Assembly (NCBI RefSeq): GCF_012273895.1
Contig: NC_052102.1
Span: 1,054,001-1,118,000, forward strand
Reading direction: 5' to 3'
DNA: 64,000 bases
From: Zerene cesonia
Lineage: Eukaryota > Arthropoda > Insecta > Lepidoptera > Pieridae
Shown here: in pieces, positions 56,077 through 64,000 of the stretch
Numbering within the stretch: position 1 is the stretch's first letter
Layout: the number at the start of each line of letters is the position of its first letter
Made by a program: the position numbers and the translations under genes
Notes under the pieces: model-generated
Databases searched by the model: none
Seen by the model: the letters and a program-made list of their open reading frames with translations, nothing else
What the model was told of the DNA's origin: nothing

Positions 56077-56268
56077 TTAGCTGACCCGGCGAACTTCGCA
56101 ATGCCATTGACCTTTTTCGAAACATTTATGCGTATTTTTTAGCATTATATTTAAACCTTCCCTGGCCTATTATGAATGCATCAAAACCAAAATTATCGAA
56201 ATCGGCCCAGCTATTCTCGAGTTTTAGCGAGACTAACGAACAGCAACTTATTTTTATATATAAAAAGA
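56077..56268 (-). mobile_element. HelE Helitron-like element, full length
   Basis: The minus 3' end GCGAAGTTCGCCGGGTCAG then CTAA (56077-56080) before host T; the minus 5' end TCTTTTTATATATAAAAATA after host A (GA at 56267-56268). The CTAA end fits CTRR. The body shows AGAATAGCTGGGCCGATTTC. Confidence 0.7.
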
Positions 56269-56419
56269 TACAAAATTACACTATTTTTTATTTCATATGT
56301 CTGTATGTAACAATTTTCTATATACTGTATCGAGAAGATACAGACTCCTGAAACATAGAAAACAAAAGCTATACTAGGAGTCTGAATACATATTTAATGT
56401 AATGTTTACCTTGTTCAAT

Positions 56420-56585
56420 GTATGCTAATATTATAAAGCTGAAGAGTTTGATTGTTTAAACGCGCAAATCTCAGGAACTACTGGACCGTTTTGAAATATT
56501 CTTTCAGTTTCAGATAGCCCATTTATTGAGAAAGGCTATAGGCTATATATCATCACGCTAGGACCAATAGGAGCGGAGCACCAAT
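56420..56585 (+). mobile_element. HelB-type 5' part with a different 3' end
   Basis: GCTAATATTATAAAGCTGAAG, GGAACTACTGGACCGTTTTG and TTGAGAAAGGCTATAGGC are HelB. The 3' end (ACGCTAGGACCAATAGGAGC, GGAGCACCAATGAAG) belongs to another Helitron family, so the element is chimeric. Confidence 0.5.
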
Positions 56586-56676
56586 GAAGAATGTTCAAAA
56601 ATCGGGAGACATTTTTCTTTTAAGAACACATTAAAATTTAAATAAATAAAATATAATAGTTTAAAAAAACTATAAA

Positions 56677-56902
56677 ACACGCTTTAACAAAAATCATATT
56701 TTGCAAATTGAAAACTAGAATAATTTTATCAAATTAGTGTATTGTCATCGGTCCTCAATAAATCTACAAAGTTTGAACGAAATCTGGCCGTTTAAAGTGG
56801 GTCAAAATCGCGCCCAAAGAAGTCAGTTACAAACAAACAAACATACAAACAAACAAACATACAAACAAACAAACATACAGGTGAAGCTAATAAAAAGCGT
56901 GT
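56677..56902 (-). mobile_element. MITE-G subfamily with 16-nt minisatellite
   Basis: The ends are inverted: ACACGCTTTAA on the left, and on the right TAAAAAGCGTGT. Minus-strand interior: TTAGCTTCACCTGTATG, TTTGGGCGCGATTTTGACCC, AAACGGCCAGATTTCG and TTTATTGAGGACCGATGACA. A tandem array of the 16-mer ACAAACAAACAAACAT (about 3.3 units) lies at 56828-56880. This is the only copy here with both termini, and it defines the family as a short TIR element. Confidence 0.65.
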
Positions 56903-57401
56903 AATACATGACAATTACAAAATAAGACAATAAAACAAAGAAAAATTAACAGAGGAAAAAAGCAGGACGGAGACAAAGGTGCACTGTGTTCTTAAAAAGG
57001 GTCTTGGCGCAGCATAAATGTCAGAGTCAATGGGATTCTGACGCTGATATTCTGCCAACACCACTTGAGGGTAGAAATAATAAATAAATACCTTGCCCAA
57101 AGTAACTATTCCACGTGGACGGAGTTGCGGGTAGAAACTAGTATACCTTTATAACTAACTAACTAAACAATGCATAGCAGCAATCGCAAGCCCTCGCACC
57201 ATATTGGGGACTGTAAAAGTTTTGACAGCTAGACAGGTGTTGTATTTATGGTTGGTGGGGGGTGGGGGCGGGGGGTCACATTGCGTGAACACCTAACTTA
57301 GTGTCCATTGATTCGCGGCGTTTATAACGATTTTTGTTGTATATTTTATAGCATACAATAGTTGCCCTGTACAACCACACCATAGTATCTTAATCTAAAC
57401 A
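56903..57401. other. Stretch with G-run, no gene seen
   Basis: Includes a G-rich run at 57254-57275 (runs of 2, 6, 5 and 6 G split by single bases), a weaker G-quadruplex candidate. No gene or repeat was otherwise recognised. Confidence 0.5.
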
Positions 57402-57815
57402 TACTACTAATATTATAAACGCGAAAGCTTGTAAGTATGGATGGATGTATGTATGCATGTGTAATATATGGTTATTCGCTCACGCGAAAACAGTTTCTCG
57501 TATCTACATGAATTTTGGCTCAAATATAGATTATACTAGCGGCGCCCCGCGGTTTCACCCGCGTAAGTCCATAGGAATGTCGTCCCGTAGGAATATCGGG
57601 ATAAAATGTTGCCTATATGTTACTCCAGTTGTCCAGCTGTCTACGTACCAAATTTCATTGCAATCAGTTCAGTAGTTTTTGCGTGAAAGAGCAACAAACA
57701 TACACATACACACAGTCGAAACTTTCGCATTTATAATATTAGTAGAATCCTGGATAGCTCATATGGTAGCTCTTTCCCATGGCGCAACGCGAAAGACGCC
57801 GCGGGTTATAACTAG
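57402..57815 (+). mobile_element. Helitron-like element split by a HelA
   Basis: The left half is TACTACTAATATTATAAACG, GGATGGATGTATGTATGCAT and GAATTTTGGCTCAAATATAG (to 57535). The right half, from 57747, is ATCCTGGATAGCTCATATGG and GACGCCGCGGGTTATAACTAG (CTAG 57812-57815) before T. Joining the logic of the two halves gives a normal family layout of about 200 bp, with the HelA inserted between. Confidence 0.65.
57536..57746 (-). mobile_element. HelA (Lep1-like) Helitron, nested
   Basis: CTAG at 57536-57539 with the intact hairpin CGCGG-GTGAAA-CCGCG on the minus strand; the minus 5' end is at 57745-57746. A 15-bp partial internal duplication (TAGGAATGTCG beside TAGGAATATCG) makes it longer than its relatives. 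Confidence 0.75.
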
Positions 57816-58609
57816 TATATTATAAGCATTGTATTTTTGTATTGACGTTTGTAGTTATTTGAAAATTATCTCACCACTTGATAGCTTTATCTCCATTGAA
57901 TGATGCACCACGGGCAAAGCTGGGGCGAGGTGCTTATACTATGCTGGTTTCAGTCCATTGCATATTTACGATCCGCTGTTTCCGATGTAATGCGATTTAA
58001 TTGTTCTAGTTATCAGGATAAAAGGATAAAATGAATCTATTTGTATATCAAACTAGTGGTCCGCCCCATCGCAATGTTCCATTTGACTTATAAGTAATTT
58101 TGATAAAAGTTACGGATTAACACAAAATATATATGAAAATAATGAACACAAAATATTCATCGGATTCATTTATTGTAAGAAAGGAAAAGATAAACAGTAT
58201 CTTAATTAGTCCTAATCTCAAAATACCCGATACCCTTCTACGTCCAAGTGTCAAACACGGAAGCGTCCCATGCCCCTATTTCCCGAAAGGCACTTTATTT
58301 TAAATATTCTGTAAGAGGTTAACGCACTCTCATTAAAAACACCAATGTCTATTCCTTGTCCTGTACATTGCTGGTTTAGTACGGGGGGTTCTGCGAGCGT
58401 GCGTGAGGAGCGCGCAATGGACGTGTAGTTTGCAGAGTATGGAGGAAATAGGGATGTTGGGGTTGTCGATGGTTTTTGATGAATTTACGATAAATTGGTT
58501 TTCGTTCTCCTAAGGAGAAGATATATCATCATTTGAGCATTTTTCAAATACATAAATAAAGTAATAGTTATCAAAAGATTGCCTATCAGTATTTATATAA
58601 ATGTGACAC
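57816..58609. other. Stretch with Helitron scraps, no gene
   Basis: About 57885-57930 (CCACGGGCAAAGCTGGGGCG) is a Helitron 3' scrap. At 58053-58068 only the terminal 16 bp of a minus HelB (CTAGTGGTCCGCCCC) remain. 58380-58440 is a GC-richer pocket. Confidence 0.5.
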
Positions 58610-59759
58610 TAGTCCGGTCAATTTAGACATTCGAAGTTACATAAAGTCCCAACAAGCTGAATTTCTGTGAAGTTGTTTAAAACNNNNNNNNNNNNNNNNN
58701 NNNNNNNNNNNNNNNNNNNNNNNNNNNNNNNNNNNNNNNNNNNNNNNNNNNNNNNNNNNNNNNNNNNNNNNNNNNNNNNNNNNNNNNNNNNNNNNNNNNN
58801 NNNNNNNNNNNNNNNNNNNNNNNNNNNNNNNNNNNNNNNNNNNNNNNNNNNNNNNNNNNNNNNNNNNNNNNNNNNNNNNNNNNNNNNNNNNNNNNNNNNN
58901 NNNNNNNNNNNNNNNNNNNNNNNNNNNNNNNNNNNNNNNNNNNNNNNNNNNNNNNNNNNNNNNNNNNNNNNNNNNNNNNNNNNNNNNNNNNNNNNNNNNN
59001 NNNNNNNNNNNNNNNNNNNNNNNNNNNNNNNNNNNNNNNNNNNNNNNNNNNNNNNNNNNNNNNNNNNNNNNNNNNNNNNNNNNNNNNNNNNNNNNNNNNN
59101 NNNNNNNNNNNNNNNNNNNNNNNNNNNNNNNNNNNNNNNNNNNNNNNNNNNNNNNNNNNNNNNNNNNNNNNNNNNNNNNNNNNNNNNNNNNNNNNNNNNN
59201 NNNNNNNNNNNNNNNNNNNNNNNNNNNNNNNNNNNNNNNNNNNNNNNNNNNNNNNNNNNNNNNNNNNNNNNNNNNNNNNNNNNNNNNNNNNNNNNNNNNN
59301 NNNNNNNNNNNNNNNNNNNNNNNNNNNNNNNNNNNNNNNNNNNNNNNNNNNNNNNNNNNNNNNNNNNNNNNNNNNNNNNNNNNNNNNNNNNNNNNNNNNN
59401 NNNNNNNNNNNNNNNNNNNNNNNNNNNNNNNNNNNNNNNNNNNNNNNNNNNNNNNNNNNNNNNNNNNNNNNNNNNNNNNNNNNNNNNNNNNNNNNNNNNN
59501 NNNNNNNNNNNNNNNNNNNNNNNNNNNNNNNNNNNNNNNNNNNNNNNNNNNNNNNNNNNNNNNNNNNNNNNNNNNNNNNNNNNNNNNNNNNNNNNNNNNN
59601 NNNNNNNNNNNNNNNNNNNNNNNNNNNNNNNNNNNNNNNNNNNNNNNNNNNNNNNNNNNNNNNNNNNNNNNNNNNNNNNNNNNCAACATCACAGAAATTC
59701 AGCTTGTTGGGACTTTATGTAACTTCACCCTCATTTTTTGGTCTAAATTGACCGGACTA
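58610..59759. mobile_element. Terminal-inverted-repeat DNA transposon, centre is a gap
   Basis: The outer ends are TAGTCCGGTCAATTTAGAC (58610-58628) and its exact reverse complement (59741-59759). Further in, 43-bp arms at 58633-58675 and 59684-59726 match at 42 of 43 bases. The arms are separated from the outer repeats by 4 bp on the left and 14 bp on the right. The border could be TA (Tc1/mariner-like) or a CAC duplication (CAC before 58610 and after 59759). No transposase is visible because the middle is 1000 N. Confidence 0.8.
58684..59683. other. Assembly gap, 1000 N, inside TIR element
   Basis: Placeholder gap centred between inverted repeat arms. The arms probably defeated assembly. 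Confidence 0.98.
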
Positions 59760-60519
59760 CACATAGCTCATAGCTAGAACGTTGAAACTTACAGTTTTAC
59801 TTTCATCCGCTATCCACTGTAGAAAAGCTTTAATGTAATGCAAACGACAGCAAACCTTAAAATGTCTATGCAAAACGTATTCATACTATTCTATACAAAC
59901 ATCAAAGAAATTCAAAACATGAAGCATAATGTAATTTATCATATTATGTGTTAAGTTATATTAATTATAAAAAATGTCACAAACACCTTCTAGAGAGAGC
60001 GTCGTTGCGTCTAAAGGTAATACCTTTAACCAGTCATAAAAAAATGTTTGACTAATAAACAACTATTCCAGAATAAAGAAAATATCGATAAATCGTCGCG
60101 CACCCCTACCGCCGTGTCACATTACGGGCACGCGCGGCTCTTATTTTTATTTTGTCAAATTGTAACTGAAATAAAACGGTCGCCCGTAATAAAAATACCA
60201 TGGTACTGTTATTGCAGCCACGGAAATAGCAGCGTGTTCCCGCCACTTCTTACATGGAGTGACTAAACCATAGATTATAAATTGTGCTACAGATTATGTT
60301 ATTCGAACGGTGTTCTGATTTTAAACTATATTCAGCGTTGTGAGTTAGTTTAATGTCGTCTTAAATTTTATATGTAGAACGATTTAATACAATATTTAAA
60401 TTTATTTCGTTATATTAATTGTATTATTATATTAATAATGACCTATACAATAATTATTTTTGTGTTATATATATATTATACGTTTATTTGTTTCAAGAAG
60501 AATTTAAAGCTTAACTTTT
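59760..60519. other. Stretch with GC-elevated block, no gene
   Basis: 60085-60255 is GC-elevated and repeat-free, with a 9-bp inverted repeat ATTACGGGC (60121-60129) and GCCCGTAAT (60182-60190). A 72-codon open frame crosses it (60048-60266) without recognisable content. Confidence 0.45.
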
Positions 60520-60725
60520 TATCACGCTTTTATAGTTTCATCACCATGTTTATCTGTTTGTATATTCCCGAATACTTTAGACCTGATTTTCTCTCACTTT
60601 AAACGGACAGATTTCATTCAAACTTTGTACTTTTATCAGGATCGGTGTCAATATAATGATATCATTAGTTTATCGTACTATCCTGATTAGGATCGCCAGA
60701 ATTAAATAATTTCATGACATATTTT
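60520..60725 (+). mobile_element. MITE-G copy
   Basis: ATCACGCTTTTATAGTTTCATC start, then CACTTTAAACGGACAGATTT, ATCAGGATCGGTGTCAATA and CCTGATTAGGATCGCCAGAA. The left terminus is well preserved; the right terminus is lost. Confidence 0.65.
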
Positions 60726-61739
60726 CAGGGCAAAGGCAAAAAAAAAAACAAATAGTTCAGTGCTAAATAAATAAATACCTAGTTACCTGTTTTGATTTAT
60801 TCTTCATTACATATCGCATAAATAATATAAAGGCGAAAAGAGGTTGATGGACAGGGTATCATTTTTTGTACTTAATATAGACATATATTTGCTGTAAATT
60901 ATGAAATGGACCTTGATGCATGTTAGGATCTTTCATTATCGTCCTTTTCAATTGACAATAGAGTCCAGAACATTAAAATGCTCACTAACCTTCCAATCCT
61001 TATCGGGAAAAGCCATTTTCTCATAAATCTGGTATTACTTATAATGGTTGCAACTTTCTAAATTTTACATAAAAGTATGTATGTAAAAAAATAAATATAG
61101 AATGACATTACCCAGACGCCACACAGTAAATCCTAGAGATGTTAATAATCTCATTAAAACGGACTTTCTTTTGCGTTTAACGTAATGACACTCCGAAAAT
61201 ATTTATATCCTGCCCGACTCGCCTATTTTCAATCTTATTGAATTGCATTAAAGTCGAAATTGCTTCGACAATTATCTATCAAATCTCGTAATGCACAGTA
61301 GGGAGATATCAAATGCAAGTATATAAACATATCGACTCCAAATATAGATAATGTCGCAGGGTGAACGACACAGATCTATTTCAGACGTCATTATATGCAA
61401 GTGGGCTTCTAACGTTGTATTTAGACAAGTTATTTTTATTAAGTGTCGAGTTTTCAAACTGTTTTTCAGAGATTCATTTTGGTTTACGGTTTTTGCGCTT
61501 TAATGGAGGGGTGGCCAGTTGGTGCTGCAAACGCCTAGCGTAGTAAAGCATGTGGTGGAAATCTTTAAAAAATACTCTAGCTTTTAGGGGGAAAAGAGCA
61601 CGTGAAATTGAAATTAGCTACTGCACCTATGACAATAATGTTCAAATTCTATTGTGTCGTTCATGAGGAAAATCTGCCTCATATAGGTGCCTAGGCAGAG
61701 TTTTGCTTCAGACGTTTCCTCAGTATGACAAACCCGCTT
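60726..61739. other. AT-rich stretch, no gene seen
   Basis: No recognised repeat. Overlapping 60-codon frames at 61272-61543 on both strands have no recognisable features. Confidence 0.5.
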
Positions 61740-61895
61740 AGTTCCTGTCCTAACCTTTCCTATGTCCTTCCTCCTTCCAGGTCCTTCACTAATAAACTTG
61801 TTAATTATATTCAAATCGGTTTAGTTGCTTAGTAGTGAGGAAGAGACAGTCTGACAAACAGATAGAGTTACTTTCGCATTTATAATAGGTGTTAG
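61740..61895 (-). mobile_element. Helitron-like fragment
   Basis: The minus strand begins CTAACACCTATTATAAATGCG, then AAGTAACTCTATCTGTTTG and AACTAAACCGATTTGAATAT, as in block X and the HelD-like families. The 3' end is missing. Confidence 0.45.
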
Positions 61896-62234
61896 TAGAG
61901 ATATCAAACTTACATGGTCAAATTAACTTATTTACTACTGAAGTTCTGGTTTAAGTGTGTTTCAAAGGAGTATTTTATTTATATTTGCCTTATGCTTATC
62001 CTAATAACATAGAAAATTAATTATAATAAATCTAGTTACATTGTAGAAGATTTTGCAAGCGAATTAATATCATCAATTATAATCCTAAATCAATAATAAT
62101 ACTAAAGTATGAGAGTATTTGAAAATTATTTTAATCGAATATGAATCTTGACGTTATAAGAATAAGGTTTATTGAGGATTAAAGTTCGCTGTCTTTATAA
62201 GATGCGTTTCAATTTACACACCATTTATGATATA
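61896..62234. other. AT-rich stretch, no gene seen
   Basis: No recognised repeat or exon signals. Confidence 0.5.
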
Positions 62235-62397
62235 ACTTACACGTAGAGGAAAGTTTTGTATTTTTGTATGATAATAACGTTTTTACGCAAAAACAGCTGG
62301 ACCGATATCAAAAATTCTTTCGCCATTGGAAAGCTGAAACTTCAATGAGTGATAAGGCTGTATATGTAGTAAGGGCGAAGCCGGGTCGAAAAGCTAG
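62235..62397 (+). mobile_element. Helitron-like element
   Basis: AAACAGCTGGACCGATATCA, TTCGCCATTGGAAAGCTG, GGCGAAGCCGGGTCGAAAAG then CTAG (62394-62397) before T. The 5' end is approximate. Confidence 0.55.
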
Positions 62398-62489
62398 TAA
62401 TAAATAAAGTTCTAATAACAAAAAAAAAACATGATTTTCTGATAGAATCAACAAAATTAGCCACAATTGCTCTTATACAGAATATAAGT

Positions 62490-62680
62490 AAGGCATTTAT
62501 GTAAACCTGGCGATCCTAATCAGGTTAATACGATATATTCATAAAATTCTTGTATTGTCATCGATCTTTGATAAGTGTACAAAGTTTTCATTATATATGT
62601 CCGATTCAAGTGGGTCAAAAACGTCTAAACAAGTGAGTTACATACAAACCCAGGAGAAGCTTAAAAATCGTGTTTAAAAC
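62490..62680 (-). mobile_element. MITE-G copy
   Basis: The minus strand has AAACACGATTTTTAAGCTTC, GACCCACTTGAATCGGACAT, ACACTTATCAAAGATCGATG and CCTGATTAGGATCGCCAGG. Confidence 0.6.
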
Positions 62681-63259
62681 TGAAACATTTTGCATAGTAC
62701 TTATTATTTATTTAAAAGAAAACAATTTAAACAACGTTTTTCGTCGGTTTCCTGTCCGGTGTTGTTTTTTGACGACATTTATACCAGAACTCGGGTAATG
62801 ATTATTGAATAGTTTGCTATATATAATGTAGGTACTGTGAAAATTGAATATCCCTGCTAGCTAGATTAGCTTTTGACGCTTTTCTTCAAGTCCTCTCTAG
62901 CGAAACAGACCTATTCCTATTGTTTTTAGAACTCTCTTACAAATTTTTCACGGTATATTTTGTATATTATAAGGAAAATTAACGTATATATGTATATAAT
63001 CAAGAGAAGTAACCCGGCATTCCATTTACACTTCTATAAAATTAGGTAAACGAAATAACAGAGCACATAAATTTGGACAGCGGCCAACGTAAGCCGGCCT
63101 CTTGTTATATACGAGTGGTATTTCATTCATAACTGTCGCCAGGATTTGTAATAACGATTATTTTTATACTACAAAATTGTGTTACATTGCGAGATAATAA
63201 AAATCGTAAGAGGATTGTTGAACGGTGAAATTATGTCGTTTTATATTTAGCGAATTGTC
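62681..63259. other. AT-rich stretch, no gene seen
   Basis: No recognised repeat or exon signals. Confidence 0.5.
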
Positions 63260-63420
63260 TATACTATTATTACGAAGAGATTTGAATGTAAGCATGTTTG
63301 TAATGTTTTCACGCGAAAGCTAATGGGCTTCGCTGAGAGCTGCAGCTTAGCTGAGTGACATAGGCTATATATGTAGATACCACGTGAAAAGCCGGGACGA
63401 ATAATACAAAAAGTTAGTAG
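63260..63420 (+). mobile_element. Helitron-like element, decayed 3' end
   Basis: TACTATTATTACGAAGAG, TTCACGCGAAAGCTAATGGG, GACATAGGCTATATATGTAG and GTGAAAAGCCGGGACGAAT. The final CTAG is probably the TTAG at 63414-63417. Confidence 0.45.
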
Positions 63421-64000
63421 TTTATAAAATATTAATCCTAAGTAAAGTACCTCATATCTGAATTGGTAGGAATAAAATTTATATATTTTAATTTTACCCC
63501 ATTATTTATCCAACATATGAAAATTTATCTTATTCCTATAACCATTTTAGGCGTGAAAATGTAATACACGTTGCTTTCGTAAAACATGCATACGCATTAA
63601 AAGAATCGAAGGTTTAAATTGCCGTTTGCCAGATTTAAGAAGTACATAAACAAGATAATATATTGTAATGTGACCGTCATTTGAGAATTTAAAAACAAAG
63701 TTATTATTTATAATCTCCTACGCAATAACAAAGTGGACAGGTGACTATGTAAGTACACAGTATAAATCATAAAATTACAAACAAATATATCTCCTGACGT
63801 AATGTAAGATTTGATAAATTTTCGTGATTAAAAACGTCTTATTGTGTAGATGTGATAATGATCAGTCTCATAAACTTCTTATAAAAATAAACACTACCAA
63901 GTTAGAGCTAATGACATCTTTTGAAATAATGGAACTAATCTGTTTATTCCAGCGCCATCTAACGCTATTTTATGTAACCAGAACAGCAACTTCATACTAA
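63421..64000. other. AT-rich stretch, no gene seen
   Basis: No recognised repeat. At 63949-63962 the phrase TTCCAGCGCCATCTAACG resembles a common lepidopteran repeat phrase but is too short to assign. Confidence 0.45.

Noticed and set aside
56828..56880. CRISPR-like direct repeats
   Set aside because: The 16-nt units are contiguous, simple (CAAA)-type sequence with no spacers, inside a MITE in a eukaryotic genome.
61453..61545. Acceptor-like TGTTTTTCAG with about 22 open codons
   Set aside because: No donor or recognisable peptide.
538..63420. Bacterial features such as operons, ribosome binding sites or terminators
   Set aside because: Repeat content and composition are those of an insect nuclear genome, so these categories do not apply.

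Overview
This window is eukaryotic, AT-rich, intergenic or intronic DNA, almost certainly from a moth or butterfly (Lepidoptera). The evidence is the repeat content. Many short Helitron-like elements begin TC and end CTAG, including the widespread type that starts TCCTACTAATATTATAAATG and ends GGGGCGCAGCTAG (called HelA here; it resembles the lepidopteran Lep1 repeat). There are also tRNA-derived SINEs, LINE tails of a type common in lepidopteran transcripts, and mariner-like elements. No complete protein-coding gene is visible. The longest real (non-N) open frames are about 60-118 codons, lack domain signatures, and are what AT-rich DNA gives by chance. Species and host gene cannot be named from sequence alone.

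Layout. 1-12.7 kb: mostly featureless AT-rich DNA with a LINE tail, two HelB Helitrons, two copies of a poly(A) retroposon (RetA), a GTCY-microsatellite MITE, and SINE or LINE ends with a GAT tail. 12.7-19.3 kb: three 1000-N gaps; the third truncates a tandem array with a 276-bp period. 19.3-31 kb: a HelD Helitron, long plain stretches, a RetA-rich zone, a tRNA-like SINE remnant and MITE-G copies. 31-42 kb: dense Helitrons, a 206-bp tRNA-derived SINE with a perfect 14-bp target duplication, and a mariner-type element split by a gap. 42-45 kb: low repeat density, with the one good exon candidate (a 36-bp microexon at 43549-43584, plus strand). 45-50 kb: an odd GC-rich block, an 83-bp miniature Helitron, and the second mariner copy in inverted orientation, also split by a gap. 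50-64 kb: MITE-G copies, a G-quadruplex motif, a tRNA-like SINE in a perfect 32-bp inverted repeat, a cluster of abutting and nested Helitrons at 55.1-57.8 kb, and a terminal-inverted-repeat element whose centre is the sixth gap.

Repeat names used below (mine, for cross-reference): HelA, HelB, HelD, HelE are Helitron-like families told apart by their ends; RetA is the poly(A)-tailed retroposon containing CACCGGGGAAGTACC; RepK is a repeat interrupted by RetA; MITE-G has ends reading CACGCTTTTA. Helitron strand is given 5' TC to 3' CTRR. The parts do not form a pathway. They read as a long non-coding interval, possibly intron given the microexon, shaped by repeated insertion of non-autonomous transposons, with GC-elevated, repeat-free blocks that could be regulatory.
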